Assembly (NCBI GenBank): GCA_016200125.1
Contig: JACQFK010000362.1
Location: 1 to 29,777, forward strand
Source of the DNA: Planctomycetota bacterium
GTDB taxonomy: Bacteria > Planctomycetota > MHYJ01 > JACPRB01
Reading direction: 5' to 3'
DNA: 29,777 bases
Under the pieces are notes generated by a model. The model was not told where the DNA came from and did no database searches. It saw only the letters and a program-made list of their open reading frames with translations. Made by a program: the position numbers and the translations under genes. Positions 15,150-22,655 of the stretch are shown here, piece after piece; positions within the stretch are counted from its first letter, which is position 1, and each line of letters starts with the position of its first letter.

Positions 15150-16739
15150 ATGAAAAGCCTGGCGCGGCTCCTGGTCCTGGCGGTCCCCCTGGCGGCGGGA
15201 AGGGTCTCGCAAGCCTCGCCCGCCAGCCCCCCCACGGCGCCTCTCGGTTCCCCGAAATTCACGCCCTCCCCCGACCGGCCCCTCGGCTGGCGCGGCGACG
15301 GCTCGGGCCGTTACCCGGGCGCCACGCCGCCCACGAAGTGGGAGCGCCGGAAGAGCGGCGGCGGCTATGCGGCCCAGGGCATCCTCTGGGCGGCCCCCCT
15401 GCCCAACGGCGGCGTCTCCTGCCCCATCATCGTGGGCAACCGGATCTTCGTCACCGTCGAGCCCTGGGACCTGGTCTGCCTCGACAAAGCTTCCGGCCAG
15501 ATCCTCTGGATCCGCTCGAACCCCGCCCACGACGCGCTCAGCCCCGAGCAGCGCAAGGCCAACCCCGCGATCGACGAGAAACTGGCGCCCCTCTCGGCGG
15601 CGCTCGCCAAGGCCAACGACGAGATGGCGGGCTCGCTCAATTCCCATCTCGGGACCGCGGTGACGTCCGGCTACAAGCAGCCCACCCAGAAGAAGAAGGA
15701 CCTCGAGAAGCAGATCAGCGAGGCTCAGAAGTCCGCCGACAAGAAGCTGTTCGAGCTCAACTGGGCCCAGGCGGTCTTCGGCTACGCGGGGCCCACGCCC
15801 GTCACCGACGGCAAGAAGGTCTGCGCCTTCTTCACGACCGGCGTCTCCGCCTGCTACGACCTCGACGGCAACCGCAAGTGGATCCAGCTGGGCGCGGGCG
15901 GCGGCAGCGAGCACGGCAACTTCGCCAGCCCGATCCTCGCCATGAACCGCCTCGTCGTCTGGGCCAACGAGATGCGCGGCTACGACGTGGAGACCGGCAA
16001 GCTCGCGTGGACGGCGCAGGCCAAGTCCTTCAACACCTACGGGTCGCTCTTCCGCGTCCAGGCCGGGGCCGACCTCGTCGCCGGCTTCCAGTCCGGCTAT
16101 TTTGTCCGGGTCCGCGACGGCCAGAGGATCTGGGGCGACCAGCTCTTCGGCGACGCGGTGTCGACCCCGATCGTCGATGGCGGCCTGATGTTCGCCTTCA
16201 TGGGCTATCCCATCGCGCAGGGCGAGGGCGGCGACCGCTTCAAGGCCTTCAAGATCCCCCCGAGCGCCGAGGGCGGAAAGCCCACCCCCGCGTACACCTT
16301 CAAGATGGAGTGGGGCGCCGACGAGATGGTCATCGACAAGAAGAAGAACCCCTTCGACCGCGGATTCGTCTCGTCGCCGCTGCTCGCCGACGGCCTGATC
16401 TACAATCTGACGGAGGGCGGCGGGCTGCTCGTCAACGACGCGGCAAGCGGCGAGCTGGTGTACCGCAAAGTGCTGCCGATGAAGGCCAAGACCGAGTACT
16501 GGGGCTGGGCCGGCGCCTCCGCGAGTCCGACCCAGGCGGGCAAGAACATCTACCTGATGGACAACCAGGGGCTCACGATCGTGCTCCAGCCCGGACGCGT
16601 CTACAAGGAAGTGGCGCAGAACGTGCTGGAGGAATCGAAGGACGGCAAGGCCCAGGAGCAGATGGTGTCGACGGCGATCTTCGAGGGCTCGCGGATGTAC
16701 TACCGCACGCCCAATTACCTCTACTGCATCGGACAGTGA
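15150..16739 (+). CDS. Secreted PQQ-like beta-propeller protein with coiled-coil insertion
   Basis: The 529-residue protein has a signal peptide (about 1-22) and repeated beta-propeller strands of the pyrrolo-quinoline-quinone/outer-membrane-assembly type, for example LVCLDKASGQILWIR and MRGYDVETGKLAW. A charged helical insertion at about 129-208, rich in Lys, Glu and Ala, interrupts the blades and looks like a coiled-coil arm. No CxxCH haem motif is present, and the residues expected for PQQ catalysis cannot be confirmed, so a structural or binding role is as likely as a dehydrogenase. The ATG has GGAGGTCTCC directly upstream. Its TGA directly abuts the stop of the converging cyclase-like gene, with no base between. 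Confidence 0.85.
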   Translation: MKSLARLLVLAVPLAAGRVSQASPASPPTAPLGSPKFTPSPDRPLGWRGDGSGRYPGATPPTKWERRKSGGGYAAQGILWAAPLPNGGVSCPIIVGNRIFVTVEPWDLVCLDKASGQILWIRSNPAHDALSPEQRKANPAIDEKLAPLSAALAKANDEMAGSLNSHLGTAVTSGYKQPTQKKKDLEKQISEAQKSADKKLFELNWAQAVFGYAGPTPVTDGKKVCAFFTTGVSACYDLDGNRKWIQLGAGGGSEHGNFASPILAMNRLVVWANEMRGYDVETGKLAWTAQAKSFNTYGSLFRVQAGADLVAGFQSGYFVRVRDGQRIWGDQLFGDAVSTPIVDGGLMFAFMGYPIAQGEGGDRFKAFKIPPSAEGGKPTPAYTFKMEWGADEMVIDKKKNPFDRGFVSSPLLADGLIYNLTEGGGLLVNDAASGELVYRKVLPMKAKTEYWGWAGASASPTQAGKNIYLMDNQGLTIVLQPGRVYKEVAQNVLEESKDGKAQEQMVSTAIFEGSRMYYRTPNYLYCIGQ

Positions 16740-17779
16740 TCAGGACTTGGCCGGGAGCGTGCGGGCCAGGCCGATCGCGGCCCAGGCGCTGCCCCAGTAG
16801 CGGTAGATGGGCTCCAGCCTCTTGAGCCGGTCGGGAGCCGTCGACGGCGACGTGAGCGCCGGAGGCGGCACGGTCCACGAACCGTCGGCGGTCTGCGTCC
16901 CCAGCAGATAGGCGCGCGCCCGCTGGACGGCCGCGGGATCGGCGGCTCCCGTCACGCCGAGGGCATACAGAACCTGTCCGGTCGCAAACGCATCGCCGGT
17001 CCCGCCCTGCAGCCAGGCCCAGCTGCCGTCGGGATTCTGCCGGCCGATCAATTCCTTCGCGAGCGCCGCGAAGGCGTCGCCTTCGCCGAACTTCTTCGCC
17101 AGCATCAGCCTCAGGGCGAGACCCTCGTTGGTCTTTCCCGGCTTGGCGTCCTTGAGGAAGGTCAGGGCCCGCGTCACCTCGGGGCCTTCCGAGAGCGCCA
17201 GGACGGTCCACATCGTCGTCAGCTCCGTCCCTTCGGCCTCGCTGCGGTTCATCCGAGGGAGCTGGCCGCCCGCCTTCCAGGAGCCGTCCGGCTGCTGGAG
17301 CTCGCGCAACCGTGCGCGAGTGGCGGCGAGGAACGCGGAGGTCCGGTCGTCGTCGGCGCCGGTGACGCCGGCCAGGAGCAGCTGGCTCATCGTGTCGAGC
17401 CCGCCTCCGTCGCCCTTCTCCCGCGCGGCATTCTTGAGGAGCGCGTCCTTGTGGGGCGCGAGTTCCTCCGGCGTGAGCGTCTTCTCCAGCTCCTTGACGA
17501 AGGCGGCCTCCTTGAGGCCGTTCTTCTTCGTCAGCGGAGAGAGCTTCGCGTGCAGGTCGGCGGGGAGCGACTCGAGGGCGGGCTCGGTTCCTGGTGGCTC
17601 CAGAGCATGAAGGTCACCTGGTGGCAGGAGAGGCAGTCGCGCTGCTTGACCCACGCGAGCCCCTCCTTCTCGAGGAAGGGAAGGCTGCGCTCGACGGAGG
17701 CGCGGACGCGCTCGACCGTGGGCTCGGGATCCTGCGAGGCAAGCAGCGCCAGCAGCAGGGACGCGGCGAAGTGGCTCAT
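16740..17779 (-). pseudogene. Squalene-cyclase-like alpha/alpha-barrel protein with CxxCH motif, frameshifted
   Basis: Two reading frames make one gene. The first, from ATG 17779 (GGAGGG upstream), encodes a signal peptide and KQRDCLSCHQVTFMLWSHQE, where CLSCH is a covalent c-type haem motif. The second, entered at about 17577-17600 and ending at 16740, encodes the rest, with three prenyltransferase/squalene-oxidase repeats each containing a DGSW motif (QQPDGSW, QNPDGSW, QTADGSW). Intact relatives in planctomycetes join the two parts in one frame. One lost base near 17585 explains the split. The first frame alone stops at 17531. No slippery heptamer is visible, so a real mutation or an assembly error is more likely than programmed shifting. 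It follows the PQQ-like gene by 66 bases on the same strand. Confidence 0.8.
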
Positions 17780-17845
17780 CGGGGGCCCTCCGGTGGAACA
17801 ACGCGGCCCGCGGGCCGGCGTTACACGGATTCTACCCCGGAGGGA

Positions 17846-19111
17846 TCACTCCTTGACGCTGTAGGCGGTGAGCGTGTCGCCCTCGCGGATGAAGAGCTTG
17901 CCGCCCGAGACGGCCGGATGGGCCCAGCACTTCGCCCCGCCCTTCTCGGCCGGCGTGAAGTTGCCCTTCACCTTGTACTCGGCGGGATTCGCCTCGACGA
18001 GCGAGACCGCGCCCGACTCCCCGCGGCAGTAGAGGTGGCCGTCCGCGTAGGCGATCGACCCCTTCCCCACGTTGCGGTCGGCCCAGGTCTGCTTGCCGGT
18101 CGCGAGCTCGACGCACTTGAGGGTGCCCTGGTCGTGGAGGCCGTAGACGTGCTCGCCGACGAGCACCATGCCGCCGTGGTGGATCTGGAACTGGTTGCTG
18201 GCGTAGGCCTCCATGGCCCGCATCTGGCCGCCGGCCAGCGCGACCTTGAAGGCCTTGCAGCCGACGCCGTATCCCGCCGCGACGAAGACGATCCCGTTGC
18301 CGAAGACCGGCGTGGGCACCACCGCGCGGTCGCCCGGGAAGTCCCCCTCCCAGAGGATCGCGCCGCTCGTGGCGAGGACGCCCGCCACGCTCTTGTCGGT
18401 CATCACGAGGTACTGCTTGACCTTCCCCATCTCGGCGACGGAGAGAGAGCTGTAGTCGGTGGAGCCTTTGAGCTTCTTGCTCTGCCACACGGTGGCGCCG
18501 TTGAGCTTGTTGAGCGCCGCGACGGTGCCGCCGGGGGAGACGAGCACCAGGTTGCCGTCGATGAAGGGCGACTCCACGAATCCGAATCCCGGCATGTTGG
18601 CGCCGAGGCTCTTCATGTTCTTCTGCCAGGCGATCTGGCCGTTGGCCGCGCGGGCGCAGACGATGTCCCCGGCCGGGGCGACGGCGACCACGACGTTGCC
18701 GTCGGTCGCGGGCGTGGAACGGGGACCGGTGCCGCCCTGGGCCTCCGTGAAGGGCGCGCCCACGTTGAGCTTCCAGAGGATCTTGCCGTCGGCGATGTTG
18801 ATCGCGACGAGGTGGCACTTCCCTTCGCCCTCGCCCATGGTGAAGACGGTCTTGCCGCTGTGGCAGACGCTGGAGAATCCGACGCCGATGCCCGTGGTTT
18901 TCCACGCGACAGCGGGTCCGCTCGCGGGCCACTGCTTGAGGAGTCCCGTGTCGGCGGACTGGGCGTTGCGGAGGGGACCGCGGAACTGGTTCCAGTCGAG
19001 GGACGCGGCCTTCGGGTCGGTCTTGGTCGCCTGCACGGCGAAGAGAAGGGGCGCGCCGCCGGCGGCGGCCGCGAGAATAAGCAACGAACGTCCGAGCGTG
19101 GAAAGCTTCAC
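17846..19111 (-). CDS. Secreted PQQ-binding-like beta-propeller protein
   Basis: This 421-residue exported protein has a signal peptide (about 1-26), the opening WNQFRGPLRNAQ typical of planctomycete propeller proteins, and a series of blades such as LVAINIADGKILWKLN, IVCARAANGQIAWQKN, VAALNKLNGATVWQSK and LKCVELATGKQTWAD. It likely folds as a PQQ-like propeller in the periplasm or on the surface. No haem motif is seen. The start is GTG at 19111 with AGGAG eight bases upstream. It heads a minus-strand pair with the broken cyclase-like haem protein, which suggests that the two worked together, perhaps in electron transfer or substrate binding; this is inference. Confidence 0.9.
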   Translation of the reverse strand: MKLSTLGRSLLILAAAAGGAPLLFAVQATKTDPKAASLDWNQFRGPLRNAQSADTGLLKQWPASGPAVAWKTTGIGVGFSSVCHSGKTVFTMGEGEGKCHLVAINIADGKILWKLNVGAPFTEAQGGTGPRSTPATDGNVVVAVAPAGDIVCARAANGQIAWQKNMKSLGANMPGFGFVESPFIDGNLVLVSPGGTVAALNKLNGATVWQSKKLKGSTDYSSLSVAEMGKVKQYLVMTDKSVAGVLATSGAILWEGDFPGDRAVVPTPVFGNGIVFVAAGYGVGCKAFKVALAGGQMRAMEAYASNQFQIHHGGMVLVGEHVYGLHDQGTLKCVELATGKQTWADRNVGKGSIAYADGHLYCRGESGAVSLVEANPAEYKVKGNFTPAEKGGAKCWAHPAVSGGKLFIREGDTLTAYSVKE

Positions 19112-19221
19112 GATCCCGTCTCCTACCTGGTCCCCTCGGGGGGGGCCGCCCCGATAACAGTACGCTCCGGAGCGCCGATTGTATCCCGGCAGAAGGGAGG
19201 GAAGAAAATTCGGCGGATTAC

Positions 19222-19250
19222 TTCATAATTTACAATTCGTATGTTATATT
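19222..19250 (+). promoter_or_regulatory. Sigma-70-like promoter for parA
   Basis: TTCATA (19222-19227) and TATATT (19245-19250) are separated by exactly 17 bases, matching four of six and five of six consensus positions. They lie in an AT-rich island (about 19201-19252), striking in this GC-rich window. The parA start codon is 49 bases beyond the -10 box, after a GAGAGGGG ribosome-binding sequence. Confidence 0.65.
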
Positions 19251-19299
19251 ATGGTCGGCGCCGGAGAGGTCGCGGCGCAGGTAGAGAGAGAGGGGAACC

Positions 19300-20889
19300 A
19301 TGCATACCATCGCTTTGGTCAACCAGAAGGGCGGCGTCGGCAAGAGCACCACCGCGGTCAACCTGAGCGCCGGCCTGGCGCTGCTCGGACGGCGCGTGCT
19401 CCTGATCGACCTGGACCCGCAGGCCCACTCCACCGTGGCGCTCGGGCTCCAGCCCAAGAAGCTCGGCGCGTCGATCTACTCGCTGCTGTCGGGCGCCGCG
19501 ACGGTGAAGGACGTGATCAAGCCCGTCTCGCCGGGGCTCTCGATCATCCCGTCCACGATCAACCTGGCCGGCGGCGAGGCGGAGCTGACCTGGCAGCAGA
19601 ACCCGCACTTCATTCTCAAGAAGGCGATGGCGGAGCTGGGCGAATCGGAGTACGACTACGCGATCGTCGACTCGCCCCCGCAGCTCGGCTTCCTGAACGT
19701 GAACAGCCTCGCGTGGGTGAAACATGTCTTCATCCCGCTCACCTGCGAGTTCTACGCCCTGCACTGCCTCTCGCTCCTGGTCGAGACCGTCGAGCGCATC
19801 AAGGCCAAGCTCAACCCCGAGCTCGCGATCTCGGGCGTCATCACCTGCCAGTTCAATCCGCGCCGCGCCCTGACCAAGGACGTGATCGCCGACCTCGAGA
19901 ATCACTTCCCCGGCAAAGTCCTGAAGTCGCGGATCCGCGTGAACGTGCGCCTCGCCGAGGCGCCGAGTCACGGGATGTCGGTCCACCAGTACGCGCCGGG
20001 ATCGAACGGCTCCAAGGACTACCTGAGCCTGGCGAAGGAGCTGATCGAGGTCCTGCCCGCCGCGGCGTCGCCCGAAGTGGAGGCGCAGCTCGTCGCCATC
20101 GCCCGCGCGGAGGCCGAGGCGAAGGGGAAGGCCTGGTCGGAGTCGGCCGAGCCGGTGACGCCGACCTGGTCCGCGCCCGTCGAGACTCCCGTCGAAGCCG
20201 AAGCGGCGCCGGCGGCCGAGGCGGCCGCTCCCGTGGAGGCGCCTGCCGAACCCGTCGTGGCCGAGGCGCCCGCCGCCCCGGCCGAAGCCGTCGCCGAAAC
20301 GAAGGCCCCGGTCGATCCACTCGCCGACCTGATGGCGCCCGTCGCGGAAGCCGCCCCGGCTCCCGCCGTCGAGGCGCCTCCGGCCCCCGTCGAGATGGAG
20401 ATGCCGCAACCGGCCGACGAAGGCCGCGTCTACGAGCCCACGTCCCCGATGATCGCATCGGCCGCCGAAGTGTCGGCCATGGCGCCCCCCGCCGAAACGG
20501 AGCCGGCCCCCGCAGCCGCCGCCGAAGTGGACGACAACGCCACCCGGCTGGGCTTCGACCCCTACGCCGAGTCCTCCGCCCACCTCGAGACCGAGTCCGC
20601 CGCCGCCCCCGCCCCGGAGGCGGAGGCGAAGCCCGAGTTCGTTTCGCCGCTGCCGGCGACGCCCGTCCAGGAGCTGCGGGCCGCGATCGCGAGCGACGCG
20701 CCGACGACGCCCGCGCCCGAGTCCACGGTGAAGCCCGTGCCCGCGCTGCCCTCGGTCAAGGCCGCTTCGCTGCCCTTCAACGACCGCATCGCGATGGCGG
20801 GACTGAAGCCCATCGTGACGTCCCGGCCCGGTGAGCGTCCGCCGCTGCCCGAGAAGAAGGGGCTCTTCGGCAAGTTCTGGAAGCGCTGA
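19300..20889 (+). CDS. parA: ParA/Soj-type ATPase with long Ala/Pro/Glu C-terminal tail
   Basis: Residues 1-255 form a complete ParA ATPase: deviant Walker A KGGVGKST at 10-17, Walker A-prime LLIDLDPQAHST near 34-45, Walker B YAIVDSPPQLG, and the Soj signature VRLAEAPSHGMSV near 223-235. Such proteins position chromosomes, plasmids or large cellular cargo by ATP-dependent DNA binding. Residues about 256-515 are low-complexity Ala, Pro, Glu and Val. The last residues, KKGLFGKFWKR, are basic and aromatic and could form a short amphipathic membrane- or partner-binding tip. No parB lies beside it, so this may be an orphan positioning ATPase rather than a plain chromosome-segregation gene. It has its own promoter and terminator. 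The gene symbol is by family only. Confidence 0.9.
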   Translation: MHTIALVNQKGGVGKSTTAVNLSAGLALLGRRVLLIDLDPQAHSTVALGLQPKKLGASIYSLLSGAATVKDVIKPVSPGLSIIPSTINLAGGEAELTWQQNPHFILKKAMAELGESEYDYAIVDSPPQLGFLNVNSLAWVKHVFIPLTCEFYALHCLSLLVETVERIKAKLNPELAISGVITCQFNPRRALTKDVIADLENHFPGKVLKSRIRVNVRLAEAPSHGMSVHQYAPGSNGSKDYLSLAKELIEVLPAAASPEVEAQLVAIARAEAEAKGKAWSESAEPVTPTWSAPVETPVEAEAAPAAEAAAPVEAPAEPVVAEAPAAPAEAVAETKAPVDPLADLMAPVAEAAPAPAVEAPPAPVEMEMPQPADEGRVYEPTSPMIASAAEVSAMAPPAETEPAPAAAAEVDDNATRLGFDPYAESSAHLETESAAAPAPEAEAKPEFVSPLPATPVQELRAAIASDAPTTPAPESTVKPVPALPSVKAASLPFNDRIAMAGLKPIVTSRPGERPPLPEKKGLFGKFWKR

Positions 20890-20906
20890 CGATCCGCAAA
20901 CCCTCG

Positions 20907-20945
20907 AAAACCCACAAACGACACCGTGTCGTTTGTGGGTTTTTT
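20907..20945 (+). terminator. Strong intrinsic terminator after parA
   Basis: The arms AAAACCCACAAACGACA (20907-20923) and TGTCGTTTGTGGGTTTT (20927-20943) are perfect reverse complements, followed by a T-run through 20945. On the minus strand the same hairpin ends in TTTT, so it can also end the converging peroxidase operon, whose last gene stops at 20950, just before the stem on that strand. Confidence 0.92.
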
Positions 20946-20949
20946 CTTT

Positions 20950-22239
20950 CTACTCCGGAGGCCGGAGCAGGCGTTCGTCGATCTTCTCGTCGCTGAGCGA
21001 CTCGAGAAAGGCCACAAGCGCCGCGATCTCGCCCGGGTTGAGCTGGAGCGGCGAGAGGATGAAGCGCTCGGAATGGCCGGCCTGGACCATGCCCTTCAGC
21101 GTGGAGTAGAAGCCCAGGACCTCCTCGAGCGTGGCGAACTGGCCCTGGTGCATGTAGGGCGCGGTCTTCGCCACGTTGCGGAGGCCCGGCGTCTTGATCT
21201 GGCCCCAGGTGTCCTGCAGCTTCGGAAGGAAGTCGAGCTTGCGCTCCCCCGCCGCGCGGTCGTCGCTGTAGGGGCTCCGCGTGTTGAAGGGATCCGCCCG
21301 CACCTCGTCGATCGCCGCGAAGCGGTCGGCCGTCAGACCCCCGCGCAGCGGCGGGATGCCGAGGTTGTGGAACTCCCCGTCGCTGAAGTTGGGTCCGCTG
21401 TGGCAGAGGCGGCAGTTGGCCTTGCCCACGAAGAGCTTCAGCCCCTTGCGCGCGTCGGGCGACAGCGCCGCCGTCTTCGCCGCGTCGCCGCTCCGCAGGC
21501 CCTCCGCGAACACGTCGAAGGGCGAGCGGCGGCTGACCAGCCTGCGCTCGTAGGCCGCGATGGATTTTCCGACGTTGGCGAAGACGCGGTTGACGGCGTC
21601 CCGGTCGGCTTCGCTCATCGACGTCCAGGCCGCGTGAAGCGGGCTCCCGGGAGGAAGCACGCCGGGCCCTCCCGCGTGGTGGAAGCGGCGGATGTCGGAG
21701 AGGTCGGGCGCGGGGCCGAAGAGGCGCTCGTAGTCGGCCCGGATCGCGGGCGTCGCGCAGATCCGGTGGACGATCTGGAGGCGGGTCGCCGCGTGCTCGC
21801 GCGGATTCTCGAGCGGCTTGAGGGCCTGGCTCCACAGGGAATCCGCCCGCCCGTCCCAGAAGAACCAGCGGTTGTAGGCGACGTTCCACAGCGTCGGGAC
21901 GTTGCGGTCCACGGGGAACTTCCGAGGCAGCGCCTGGCCGTCCGTGAGCCCGCGGCCCGCGACGTGGCAGGTCGAGCAGGAAACCGTCCCGTCCTTCGAG
22001 AAGCCCGGGTCGAAGAAGAGACGCTGGCCCAGGCGCGCGGCTTCGGGGTTCTCGAAGTGGGCGTTCGTCGGATCGGGCGGCGGCTCGCCGAGCGGGGAAT
22101 GCTGGAGGATCCGGTCGATCTCCTCGGCGCTGAACTCGCCGGGCGCCGGCGTCCGCGGTCCGGCGTCGCTCCCGCGGAAGAGGAAGTAGCCGACGACGGC
22201 GAGCGCCGCGAGGGCGAGGACGACGAGCGCGGGCTTCAT
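20950..22239 (-). CDS. Di-haem cytochrome c peroxidase / MauG family protein
   Basis: The 429-residue protein has an N-terminal signal anchor (about 4-22) and two covalent haem motifs, CSTCH at 88-92 and CRLCH at 276-280, typical of bacterial di-haem peroxidases and MauG enzymes. Other family features are RLFFDPGFSKDGTVSC before the first haem, NVPTLWNVAYNRWFFWDGR at 113-131, GLRNVAKTAPYMHQGQFATL at 352-371 and a hydrophobic end. It probably reduces hydrogen peroxide or oxidises a protein or small substrate in the periplasm. The ATG at 22239 overlaps the stop of the upstream lipoprotein gene by four bases (ATGA). It is the last gene of a three-gene operon and ends at the bidirectional terminator. 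Which substrate it uses cannot be read from the sequence. Confidence 0.92.
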   Translation of the reverse strand: MKPALVVLALAALAVVGYFLFRGSDAGPRTPAPGEFSAEEIDRILQHSPLGEPPPDPTNAHFENPEAARLGQRLFFDPGFSKDGTVSCSTCHVAGRGLTDGQALPRKFPVDRNVPTLWNVAYNRWFFWDGRADSLWSQALKPLENPREHAATRLQIVHRICATPAIRADYERLFGPAPDLSDIRRFHHAGGPGVLPPGSPLHAAWTSMSEADRDAVNRVFANVGKSIAAYERRLVSRRSPFDVFAEGLRSGDAAKTAALSPDARKGLKLFVGKANCRLCHSGPNFSDGEFHNLGIPPLRGGLTADRFAAIDEVRADPFNTRSPYSDDRAAGERKLDFLPKLQDTWGQIKTPGLRNVAKTAPYMHQGQFATLEEVLGFYSTLKGMVQAGHSERFILSPLQLNPGEIAALVAFLESLSDEKIDERLLRPPE

Positions 22240-22655
22240 TTCAGATCGACGTCGACCTGGGTCCGTTCGGTCTTCCCGCCCTGGGAGAGGTCGACGTAGA
22301 GTTCCCAGTGTCCGGGCATGTGGAACAGCATCCCCTCCGCCTTGTAGGATCCGTCGGCCTGCCGCGTCACCTTGGGCACGCGGTTCATGCCGTGGCCGTG
22401 GGCGGGCATCCGGGCGTCGACCTCCACGGCGGGCGCCGGCGCGCCGCCCTTCGAGGCGACGCGGATCGTGAGATCGAAGAGCTGGTTCATCGGGATCGGG
22501 TCGGGCGAGGCTTCCAGCGTCACCGTGTAGCCGCCCCCGTTGCTCTGCAGTTCGCGGCGTCCCTTCTGGAACGGAGGCTGCGGCGACGACGAGTCCTTCG
22601 AGTCGCAACCCGCGACGACCAGCAGCAGCAGGACGGAAAGGAAGCGAGGGATCAT
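22236..22655 (-). CDS. FixH/YtkA-like small lipoprotein
   Basis: The 139-residue protein has a lipoprotein signal ending VVAGC at about 13-17, then a short linker and one beta-sandwich domain with the pattern MPAHGHGMNRVPKV and MLFHMPGHWELYVDL. These His/Met-rich motifs match the YtkA-like/FixH-type domain linked to metal or copper handling and to respiratory enzymes. The ATG at 22655 overlaps the stop of the NHL-repeat gene by four bases (ATGA), and its own stop overlaps the peroxidase start the same way. GTGAGG lies just upstream. Context suggests that it helps metal or haem assembly of, or electron delivery to, the peroxidase; this is inference. Confidence 0.8.
   Translation of the reverse strand: MIPRFLSVLLLLVVAGCDSKDSSSPQPPFQKGRRELQSNGGGYTVTLEASPDPIPMNQLFDLTIRVASKGGAPAPAVEVDARMPAHGHGMNRVPKVTRQADGSYKAEGMLFHMPGHWELYVDLSQGGKTERTQVDVDLK

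Noticed and set aside
17805..17816. GGCCCGCGGGCC palindrome upstream of the cyclase-like gene
   Set aside because: It has no loop, and self-complementary GC strings of this length are common in such DNA.
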